This document shows positions 55,805-62,498 of a DNA stretch of 64,000 bases, piece by piece. Positions within the stretch are counted from its first letter, which is position 1. Each line of letters opens with the position of its first letter. Location: positions 1,178,001 to 1,242,000 of the forward strand of contig OY970337.1 of NCBI GenBank assembly GCA_963717475.1, read 5' to 3'. The stretch is from AC-32 sp963717475. Lineage in GTDB: Bacteria > Actinomycetota > Thermoleophilia > Gaiellales > Gaiellaceae. A program made the translations under genes and the position numbers. The notes under the pieces are model-generated. The model had not been told where the DNA came from. It was given only the letters and a program-made list of their open reading frames with translations, and did not search any database.

Positions 55805-56577
55805 AGCGCCTTCTTCTCGAGCAGGAACTGGACGATCTTCTCCGCCGCCGAGCCGTCGTCCTCGATCTTGACCGTGTCGCCGCGCGCGGGTGGGTCGCCG
55901 AGGGCGTAGACCTCCGTCCGCGAGCCCGCCTCCCCTGCTTCACCGGAATCGACGCCGAGGTCGCCGAGCGAGAGAGTCTCCTGAGGCTTCTTCTTAGCGC
56001 CCATGATCCCCTTCAGCGACGGATAGCGCGGCTCGTTGATCGCGTCCGAGACGGCGATCACGGCCGGCAGCGGCGCCTCGAGCACGTCATAGCCGTATTC
56101 GGTCTGCCGCTTGCCGCGGACCTTGCCGTTCTCGCGCGTCAGCTCGGCCACCTGCGAGATCAGCGGACGCTGGAGGCGATCGGCGACGGCGGCCCACAGG
56201 ACGGCGCCGTCGGAGTCGCCGGCCTGCTGGCCGAAGAGCACCAGCTCAGCGCCCTCTCGCTCGAGTGCCGCGCCGAGCACGCGGCTGGTGGCGACCAGGT
56301 CGGATCCCGCAGCCCCCTCGTCAGCCACGAGCAGGACCCGGTCGGCGCCCATCGCCAGGGCCTTGCGCATCGCCTCGAGCCCCCGTTCCGGCCCGACCGA
56401 GACGATCACGACTTCCTCGACGTCGGACCCGGCCTCCTTCAGCTTCAGAGCCTCCTCGACGGCGTTGACGTCGAAAGCGTTGAGGGCGCCCTCGCCGGAG
56501 CGGTCGAGCCGCTTGCTCTCAGGGTCGAGCCGCAACTGGCCGTCGGGGACGACCTTTACGCAGACGGCGATCTTCAT
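55801..56577 (-). CDS. etfB: Electron transfer flavoprotein beta subunit
   Basis: AMP-binding ETF subunit, 258 residues. KIAVCVKVVPDGQLRLDPES, NAFDVNAVEEALKLKEAGSD, the helix LEAMRKALAMGADRVLLVAD, ELVLFGQQAGDSDGAVLWAA and the recognition region YPSLKGIMGAKKKPQETLSL (KAKKKP-like). ATG 56577 has TAGCAT ten bases upstream. Divergent from the M23 peptidase with a 56-bp gap. Confidence 0.96.
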   Translation of the reverse strand: MKIAVCVKVVPDGQLRLDPESKRLDRSGEGALNAFDVNAVEEALKLKEAGSDVEEVVIVSVGPERGLEAMRKALAMGADRVLLVADEGAAGSDLVATSRVLGAALEREGAELVLFGQQAGDSDGAVLWAAVADRLQRPLISQVAELTRENGKVRGKRQTEYGYDVLEAPLPAVIAVSDAINEPRYPSLKGIMGAKKKPQETLSLGDLGVDSGEAGEAGSRTEVYALGDPPARGDTVKIEDDGSAAEKIVQFLLEKKAL

Positions 56578-56633
56578 GGCGCGCAGGATGCTACAAGTGA
56601 GACCTCTGCTACGGTCCCGTCCTTCGGCCCGCC

Positions 56634-57536
56634 GTGATCTCTCTCCGGACGACAGCCCGAGGAACCATCGCTCTCGCCCTCGCCCTTCTCGTGACCCTCG
56701 TGGTCGGGAAGGCCGCCGCGGGGTCGAAGCAACCGCCGGACACGATCGTGTTCCCGGTCCTCGGCCCGACCACCTATACGGACGACTTCGGCCAGGCTCG
56801 CGCCGGAGGGTCGCACCAGGGCATCGACATGATGGCGCCGAAGCGCGCGCTCGCCCTCGCCGCCGAGCCCGGGAAGATCAAGTTCTGGACCCGCTCCGCG
56901 ACGGCCGGCTGCATGCTCTACCTCTACGGCGCGAGTGGCACGACCTACTACTACATCCACCTCAACAACGACCTCACGAAGCGCAACGACAACCGCGGCA
57001 AGTGCGTGCCGGGGACTGCCTACGCAAAGGGGCTGAAGAACGGCAGCAGGGTGAGCGCGGGCCAGGTCGTCGGCTACGTGGGCGACTCGGGTGACGCGAA
57101 TGGAATCCATCCGCACCTGCACTTCGAGCTGCATCCGGACGGCGCGCGCGCGGTGGACCCGTACCACTGGCTGCAAGGCGGCCTTCGCCTTCTGTTCGCG
57201 GCCCCGCGCGGGACGCCCTTCACTCTCGAGCTGCGCGGCACCGTCGTCGGCGTGACGGACACCTCGATTCGCGTGAAGGCCGCCGTCGTCAACGCCTGGC
57301 CGATGCACCAGCACCAGACGAAGATGAAGCGGAGCCTCGTCGTCGAGGTTCCCTCGTCCGCGATCGTCCAGACCGTGAAGAAGATCGGGGGGCCCGGGAC
57401 AGCCGCGTCGCTCGCCGATGCGGACGCAGGGCAGACCGTCGACGTCTGGACCACGGTCGCGCCCACCACGCTCAAGGCCCAGCGCGGCGACGATCTCGCG
57501 CTCGGCGCGTCGCTCGTCTCTCTCCTCGTGCGCTAG
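56634..57536 (+). CDS. Secreted M23-family metallopeptidase (peptidoglycan endopeptidase-like)
   Basis: 300 residues: signal segment GTIALALALLVTLVVGKAAA, then an M23 domain with GGSHQGIDMMAPKRALALAA (HxxxD zinc ligands), GTTYYYIHLNN, YVGDSGDANGIHPHLHFELH (HxH) and a C-terminal domain of about 110 residues of unknown type. Likely cleaves wall crosslinks. GTG start; TACGGT lies 18 nt upstream. Its stop overlaps the convergent TolB/RTX gene at CTAG (57533-57536). Confidence 0.9.
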   Translation: MISLRTTARGTIALALALLVTLVVGKAAAGSKQPPDTIVFPVLGPTTYTDDFGQARAGGSHQGIDMMAPKRALALAAEPGKIKFWTRSATAGCMLYLYGASGTTYYYIHLNNDLTKRNDNRGKCVPGTAYAKGLKNGSRVSAGQVVGYVGDSGDANGIHPHLHFELHPDGARAVDPYHWLQGGLRLLFAAPRGTPFTLELRGTVVGVTDTSIRVKAAVVNAWPMHQHQTKMKRSLVVEVPSSAIVQTVKKIGGPGTAASLADADAGQTVDVWTTVAPTTLKAQRGDDLALGASLVSLLVR

Positions 57537-58933
57537 CGCCGGTACACGCGCTCGACGCCGGTGACGCGGTCGAGCTTGCGATCGACCACCGCCCGGTCGT
57601 GGCCGGAGTCGCCGTAGACCGCATCTGACTCGCGATCGCGTGAGAACAAGGTGTCGTTGCCTGCGCCGCCGAGCAGCATGTCGTGTCCCCGTCCGCCCTT
57701 GATCACATCCGCGCCGCGGCCGCCCAGGATCAGGTCGTTGCCACCGTTGCCGTACACGGCGTCGGCTCCTCCACCCGCGTCGACCAGGTCTGGCTGGCTT
57801 GTCCCGCGTAGCACGTCACGGCCTTCGGTCCCCAGCAGGAAGCACGGCGCTCCCGTCCCCGCTGCGCCGCCCGTCTGCCCGGGCCGAAAGACCGGTTCGC
57901 CCTCGTCGAAGCTGGGCGTCGCGGTCAACGCAGCGGGACCCGCGCCCGACGGCGAGCTCAAGTAGAGGTCGGCCGGACCGCGGGTGAGGAACCTCGTGTA
58001 GCGCCCGACGGACCACTTCGGGCGTGCTTGCTGGAACACGATCGCGCTGTCGTCTGGCGCCCACACGGGTGCGAACGAGACTGCACTCATCGTCGTGGCC
58101 GGCCCGTACCGCCCCGCTGGCTGCCCGGATCGGTCGTAGATCGCACCGCCACCGACGGCCAACCGCTGACCATCCGGCGACCAGCTCAGGCCTGACTCGA
58201 GCGGTGTGAGCTCGCCCGCAGGGAGCGAGATCGTGGCGATCACGTGCTCGTCCGGAGTCAGCAGGAGGACGATCGGCCCGAAGCGCGCCGCGATCAGGTC
58301 GCCCTTCGGTGACCACGCCACGGCGGCCGGCTCCTGCTGGCTCCCGCTCAGAGTCCAGACACGCCGGCCGCCTGCAGTGAAGAGGTCGAGATGACCGAAG
58401 CTCATCACTGCCAGGCGGTCGCCGCTCGGAGACCAGCTGTATCCCAAGGGAACGCTGCCGCGGGTTAGCTGGTGCTCCCGCCGCGAGGTCACGTTCACGA
58501 CCCGAAGCCCGAAGCGCCGGTACTTCTCACCCGGCACGTAGTAGACGTAGCGCGAGAAGGCGATCAGCGACCCGTCCGGCGACCACTCCGGAGAGCTGTC
58601 GCCCTCGTTGCGCCGCGGCGAAGTCACCCGGCGGAGAGCGCCGGACCCATCGGCGCGCCCGACACGGATCGCACCGGTCGCCCCGTGGAGCGCGGCGGCG
58701 AACCGGTTTCCGTCAGGGGACCAGTCGAACCCCTGGAACTCGCCGAGGCCTGCAAGCCGCTTCGGCGTCGCGGTGTTGCCGCCCCGTGCCACGCAGACGG
58801 CATCGCGGTCGTAGTTGCGTAGCGCGACCGAGTAGGCGAAGTCCGGAAGCCTCGGTGTTGGCGGGCCCAGCCGTGCGAGCGCTGCTCCTGCCGAGACGAC
58901 GATGACCAGGACCGCGATCGTCGCGATACGCAC
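57533..58933 (-). CDS. Secreted TolB-like beta-propeller with RTX calcium-binding repeats
   Basis: 466 residues. N-terminal signal IATIAVLVIVVSAGAALARL; WD40/PD40-type repeats such as FDWSPDGNRFAAALHGATG, PEWSPDGSLIAFSRYVYYV, YSWSPSGDRLAVMSFGHLDL, LSWSPDGQRLAVGGGAIYD and FAPVWAPDDSAIVFQQARPK; then from about residue 365 RTX nonapeptides GNGGNDLILGGRGADVIKGG and RGHDMLLGGAGNDTLFS, GDSGHDRAVVD. Propeller plus RTX in one chain is unusual in actinobacteria. GTG 58933 is six bases after TACCAT. Confidence 0.88.
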   Translation of the reverse strand: MRIATIAVLVIVVSAGAALARLGPPTPRLPDFAYSVALRNYDRDAVCVARGGNTATPKRLAGLGEFQGFDWSPDGNRFAAALHGATGAIRVGRADGSGALRRVTSPRRNEGDSSPEWSPDGSLIAFSRYVYYVPGEKYRRFGLRVVNVTSRREHQLTRGSVPLGYSWSPSGDRLAVMSFGHLDLFTAGGRRVWTLSGSQQEPAAVAWSPKGDLIAARFGPIVLLLTPDEHVIATISLPAGELTPLESGLSWSPDGQRLAVGGGAIYDRSGQPAGRYGPATTMSAVSFAPVWAPDDSAIVFQQARPKWSVGRYTRFLTRGPADLYLSSPSGAGPAALTATPSFDEGEPVFRPGQTGGAAGTGAPCFLLGTEGRDVLRGTSQPDLVDAGGGADAVYGNGGNDLILGGRGADVIKGGRGHDMLLGGAGNDTLFSRDRESDAVYGDSGHDRAVVDRKLDRVTGVERVYRR

Positions 58934-58978
58934 GACCCGATGGTAGGGCTGCGCTGTGTGGGAGTCGTTAGCGGATCG

Positions 58979-59746
58979 TCAGCGACCGGTGAAGTGTGCT
59001 TCGCGCTTCTCGGCGAAGGCGGTCAGGCCCTCCTTCGCGTCCTCACTGCCGAAGAGGCCGCCGAACTCGTCTGCCTCCCGCTCGAGGTTCTCGACGTGGT
59101 CGCCCTGGAGCGAGTGGTTGAGCGCGCGCTTCGCGGCGGCAAGCGCGAGCGGGCCCTTCGACGCAAGTAGCTCAGCAACCTCGCGCGCCTTGTCGATAGC
59201 CGGATCGTGCACGCCGTTCACGAGCCCGATCCGCAGCGCCTCGTCGGCATCCACGAGTCGTCCCGTGAAGATCAGGTCCTTCGCGACGCCGAGGCCGCAC
59301 ACCCGCGCGAGCCGCTGCGTGCCGCCCCAGCCCGGGATGATCCCGAGGTTGATCTCGGGCTGGCCGAGCTTCGACGAGGAGCTCGCGTAGCGCAGGTCGC
59401 AGGCCAGCGCCAGCTCGCAGCCGCCGCCGAGCGCGAACCCGTCGATCGCGGCGATCGTCGGCTTCGGCATCGTCTCGAGCAGCTGCCCGCAGTTGTGGCC
59501 GAGCCCGCCCCACTCATTCGCCTCGTCGATACCGAGACCGCTCATGTACTTGATGTCGGCTCCCGCCACGAACGCCTTCCCGCCCGCGCCGGTGACCACG
59601 ACGACGCGCGCCTCGGAGTCGTCGCGCAGCTCGAGCAGCCGGTCGCGCAACTCTTCCAGCGTCGGCCGGTCGAGCGCGTTCATCGCCTCCGGCCGGTCGA
59701 TCGTGACGGTTGCGATCCCGCCGGCGCGCTCGACGCCGACGCTCAG
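58979..59746 (-). CDS. Enoyl-CoA hydratase/isomerase family protein (apparent CTG start)
   Basis: Crotonase fold, 255 residues. VTIDRPEAMNALDRPTLEEL, VVVTGAGGKAFVAGADIKYM (oxyanion hole), PTIAAIDGFALGGGCELALA and NLGIIPGWGGTQRLARVCG with the second catalytic Glu region, ending FAEKREAHFTGR. Fits enoyl-CoA hydratase in fatty acid or branched-chain degradation. No ATG, GTG or TTG is available in frame; CTG 59746 overlaps the B12-domain stop as CTGA, with GAAGG upstream. Coupled to the mutase small subunit. Confidence 0.9.
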   Translation of the reverse strand: MSVGVERAGGIATVTIDRPEAMNALDRPTLEELRDRLLELRDDSEARVVVVTGAGGKAFVAGADIKYMSGLGIDEANEWGGLGHNCGQLLETMPKPTIAAIDGFALGGGCELALACDLRYASSSSKLGQPEINLGIIPGWGGTQRLARVCGLGVAKDLIFTGRLVDADEALRIGLVNGVHDPAIDKAREVAELLASKGPLALAAAKRALNHSLQGDHVENLEREADEFGGLFGSEDAKEGLTAFAEKREAHFTGR

Positions 59747-60138
59747 GCCGGAGCCTTCTCGCGCAGGAACTCGACGATCTCCGACGTAGGAGCGCCGGGA
59801 GTGAAGACCGCCGCCACGCCCTGCCGCTTCAGCTCTCCGGCGTCCTCGTTCGGGATCGTTCCCCCGACGACGACGAGCACGTCCTCCGCCCCGTTCTCGC
59901 GTAGCCCTTCGAGGATCCGGGGAATGAGCGTCATGTGGGCACCCGAGAGGATCGAGATGCCGACCGCGTCGGCGTCTTCCTGGATGGCGGTCTCCACGAT
60001 CTGCTCCGGCGTCTGATGCAGACCCGTGTAGATGACCTCCATCCCCGCGTCGCGCAGCGCACGTGCGATGATCTTGGCGCCCCGGTCGTGACCATCGAGA
60101 CCGGGTTTTGCTATGACGACACGGATCTTGGCAGGCAT
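59743..60138 (-). CDS. Acyl-CoA mutase B12-binding small subunit (methylmalonyl-CoA mutase C-terminal type)
   Basis: 131 residues, a free-standing cobalamin-binding domain. KIRVVIAKPGLDGHDRGAKI contains DxHDxG with the cobalt-ligating His; AIQEDADAVGISILSGAHMT and VVVGGTIPNEDAGELKRQGV follow. Pairs with the large subunit at 62499, giving a split mutase for methylmalonyl-CoA or a related acyl-CoA. ATG 60138 is six bases after TATACT. In the same unit as the enoyl-CoA hydratase. Confidence 0.94.
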   Translation of the reverse strand: MPAKIRVVIAKPGLDGHDRGAKIIARALRDAGMEVIYTGLHQTPEQIVETAIQEDADAVGISILSGAHMTLIPRILEGLRENGAEDVLVVVGGTIPNEDAGELKRQGVAAVFTPGAPTSEIVEFLREKAPA

Positions 60139-60151
60139 GGGGTGAGTATAT

Positions 60152-60260
60152 GAGCGTCGCGAATCGGCGATTCGCTCCCGTGGGGGAAACCATGTTTCCC
60201 CCACGAGCCCCCTTCTTTTGGTCTGAAGTGGGGGAACCTCCCGGTTCCCCTACGCCCCCT
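60152..60260 (-). repeat. Multi-hairpin repeat element, copy 2
   Basis: Read on the minus strand: an 8-bp stem (60231-60238/60243-60250), a spacer with AAGAAGGGGGCTC, an 11-bp perfect stem GTGGGGGAAAC/GTTTCCCCCAC (60180-60190/60194-60204, 3-nt loop), then GAGCGAA leading into a 7-bp stem GCGAATC/GATTCGC (60159-60175). The order AGGGGGCTC, GGGGGAAAC stem, GAGCGAA, second stem is shared with 4461-4530. It fills the 151-bp gap between divergent genes at 60138 and 60290. Confidence 0.65.
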
Positions 60261-60289
60261 CCACACGCTCATCGCCCGGAGCGCGGTCG

Positions 60290-61021
60290 ATGAGCGTCCT
60301 CCTGAAGGTCGTGGGCTGCTCCCCGGCCTGGCCGAACCCTGGCGGAGCGCAGTCGGGCTACCTGCTCGAAGGGCCCGGACGGCTGCTCCTCGACTGCGGC
60401 CCGGGGGTGCTCGCAAGGCTGCGCGAGGCGGAGAACTGGCCACACGTCGACGCGATCGCGATCACGCATTGGCACCTCGACCACTGGGGCGACCTCGTCC
60501 CCTGGGTCTGGGGCGCGACGCTGGGGCCGGGGATGGAGATCAGGAAGCCGCAGCTGTGGGTGCCGCCCGAGGGGCAGGAGATGCTCGCGGCGATCGGCGG
60601 CCGGCTCGGCCAGCAGCAGATGTTCGAGGAGGCGTTCGACCTGCACGAGTACGCAGACGGCGAGACCTTCGAGGCCGCGGGCTTCGCGGTCACGCCGCAC
60701 CGCGTCCTTCACTACCAGCTCGTCGCCTTCGGGTTCCGCGCCTCTGCGAACGGGACGGTGCTCGGCTACTCCGGCGACTCCGGCCCGAACGACAGCCTCG
60801 CCACGATCGCGCGGGACGCGGACCTGTTCGTCTGCGAGGCGACGCTCGGCGCGCCGAACCCGGAGGGTGGCACGCGCGGCCACCTGAGCTCGCAGGAGGC
60901 GGTCGCAGCGTACGAGGCGTCCGGAGCGAAGCGGCTGCTCATCACGCACCGGCCGTACGAGCGGCCGCTCGAGGACTCGCTCGAGCTCGCGCGCGACGGG
61001 CTCGAGATCGAAGTCGGCTGA
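60290..61021 (+). CDS. Metallo-beta-lactamase fold hydrolase
   Basis: 243 residues. AQSGYLLEGPGRLLLDCGPG, zinc motif AITHWHLDHWGDLVPWVWG (HxHxDH), PHRVLHYQLVAFGFRASANG, LGYSGDSGPNDSLATIARDA (third-ligand Asp region) and RGHLSSQEAVAAYEASGAKR with LLITHRPYE. Resembles phosphodiesterase or RNase Z-like MBL proteins of actinobacteria near murI/rph; natural substrate unknown. Transcribed plus, between the mutase subunit genes. Confidence 0.88.
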   Translation: MSVLLKVVGCSPAWPNPGGAQSGYLLEGPGRLLLDCGPGVLARLREAENWPHVDAIAITHWHLDHWGDLVPWVWGATLGPGMEIRKPQLWVPPEGQEMLAAIGGRLGQQQMFEEAFDLHEYADGETFEAAGFAVTPHRVLHYQLVAFGFRASANGTVLGYSGDSGPNDSLATIARDADLFVCEATLGAPNPEGGTRGHLSSQEAVAAYEASGAKRLLITHRPYERPLEDSLELARDGLEIEVG

Positions 61022-61040
61022 CCCAGTCGGCTGACCGGGC

Positions 61041-61763
61041 CTAGTCCTGCCGCGCGTAAGCGCGGTACAGCCGTGCGCCGCGCCAGCGGCGAACGCCGAG
61101 CACGAGCAGGAGCACCGGCAGGAGCGCGAAGACCGCGAGCGGCGCCAGCAGCCATCGAGCCGAGAGCGTGGTCGTGGGCGGATTCGGCGCCTCGAAGAGC
61201 TTGCTGCGGTACGAGCCACCTGCGCCGCCGCCCTGCGTGGGCGTCGGCAGGAACGACGAGACGAGCCACCGCGTCCGTGAGCCTTCCCTGACGGGGTGGA
61301 GCGTGACGTCGAACACCTCCGGCCGCCTCTGCTTCAGGTGCTCGAAGAGCGCAACCTGCAGGTCGATCTCGTTCGCGTAGGAGTACTGCAGGCGCCATCT
61401 CCCGAAGAGAGCGGGGTAGTGAATGATCGGGAGGTTCTGCCCGGCTGCCCAGTCGGCCTTCGTGTGGCCCTCCTTCATGTCCGGCGCGACGAGATCCCAC
61501 GAGGCAGCCATGTCCCGCCCCGTGACCGCCGTTTTGACGAAGCTCATCGCCGTGTGCACGACCTGCTGCTTCTTGGACGCGAAGGAGACCGGCTTCGAAG
61601 GCGTGACCAGCTCCGCCTTCTCAGTCGAGAGCTTCGACTCCGGAGTCGGCTTCGGCCCGGGGAAGAGGAAGACGAGCCCGGCCACTGCTGCCACGGCGAC
61701 CGCCAGCACAGCGAGCCAGACGAGCCGTCGCCGCACGCGAACCGAGGAGAGCTTCCCCCTCAC
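61041..61763 (-). CDS. Membrane-anchored protein of unknown function (240 aa)
   Basis: Not recognised. N-terminal TM (VWLAVLAVAVAAVAGLVFLF), extracytoplasmic domain with TAMSFVKTAVTGRDMAASWD, NLPIIHYPALFGRWRLQYSY and the strand RWLVSSFLPTP, then a C-terminal TM (LAPLAVFALLPVLLLVLGVR). Related in order of motifs to the next gene (AAxSW..., LP, RWLV). GTG 61763 is six bases after TATCCT. Sits in the mutase gene neighbourhood; role unknown. Confidence 0.75.
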   Translation of the reverse strand: MRGKLSSVRVRRRLVWLAVLAVAVAAVAGLVFLFPGPKPTPESKLSTEKAELVTPSKPVSFASKKQQVVHTAMSFVKTAVTGRDMAASWDLVAPDMKEGHTKADWAAGQNLPIIHYPALFGRWRLQYSYANEIDLQVALFEHLKQRRPEVFDVTLHPVREGSRTRWLVSSFLPTPTQGGGAGGSYRSKLFEAPNPPTTTLSARWLLAPLAVFALLPVLLLVLGVRRWRGARLYRAYARQD

Positions 61764-61796
61764 GGCTGCAGGATAGCTACGAGGAAGGGTGCGGCT

Positions 61797-62429
61797 CTAG
61801 CCGCCGAAGTTCTGCGACGGATCGGCGCGAACCGGAGGCGTGTACAGCGGCATCCAGTAGTTCACGAGCCAGCGCGCGCGGGCGCCCGTGCCGACCTTCG
61901 CCGCACCCACGTTGAACGTGTAGGCGCCGCGGCCGACCTTGTCCGACGAGGCGATTCCGACCTCGGCGAGGAAGTCGTGGCCGCTCCACTCGGTCAGGGT
62001 GATCGACATCGGGATCTTCAGGTTCATCTGCTCGAACGGCGTGAACGGAAGCTGGGTGCCGCGGACAAACTGCTTGAACGTGAGGCCTCCGCGCAGGTCC
62101 GCGTGCATGTACGGCCAGGCGCGCGCGAGGTTGCGCTCGCCGGCGCCGTCCACGATGAACCTGTGGACCGCGAGCCTGGCCGCGGCGGGAACCGTCGCCC
62201 ACTTCTTGCTCGTGTGGATGTCCGGCTCGCGCTTGCCCATTTCCTTCTGGAACTGGTCGGCGCTCAGAATGCTTCCGGACCCCTTGGCGGCCGGCGCGGC
62301 GCTCGAGGAGCCGTCGTTGCTCTTCTTGACGATGAAGACGACGACTGCGGCCACGACCAGCGCGGCTCCGAGCAAGAAGATGATCCGGCTCGTGCGCGGC
62401 GAGGACAGGGAAGACTGGACAACGTTCAT
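61797..62429 (-). CDS. Membrane-anchored protein of unknown function (210 aa), paralogous to its neighbour
   Basis: Not recognised. N-terminal TM (RIIFLLGAALVVAAVVVFIV), a Ser/Ala linker, then an extracytoplasmic domain: RLAVHRFIVDGAGERNLARA, WPYMHADLRGG, QLPFTPFEQMNLKIPMSITL, SGHDFLAEVGIASSD and ARWLVNYWMPLYTPP. The order (helix with AxxW, LPxxxY/F, RWLV-x-x-x-x-P) mirrors the 61041 product, so they look like a duplicated pair. ATG 62429 with candidate -10 TACACT 11 nt upstream and a 14-bp palindrome beyond. Confidence 0.75.
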   Translation of the reverse strand: MNVVQSSLSSPRTSRIIFLLGAALVVAAVVVFIVKKSNDGSSSAAPAAKGSGSILSADQFQKEMGKREPDIHTSKKWATVPAAARLAVHRFIVDGAGERNLARAWPYMHADLRGGLTFKQFVRGTQLPFTPFEQMNLKIPMSITLTEWSGHDFLAEVGIASSDKVGRGAYTFNVGAAKVGTGARARWLVNYWMPLYTPPVRADPSQNFGG

Positions 62430-62462
62430 TCGCGGTCAGCAGTGTAGACGCGATTTTTCCCG

Positions 62463-62481
62463 ATTGGTTAGTCGCGACTAA
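62463..62481. promoter_or_regulatory. Palindrome TTAGTCGCGACTAA with shared 14-mer
   Basis: Perfect 14-bp palindrome at 62468-62481, 38 nt before ATG 62429; the overlapping 14-mer ATTGGTTAGTCGCG (62463-62476) also occurs at 36140-36153 upstream of the peptide-binding protein. Typical of a dimeric repressor site. It lies between the mutase stop (62499) and the membrane protein gene. Confidence 0.5.
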
Positions 62482-62498
62482 GGAGCCCGCCGGGCCGG

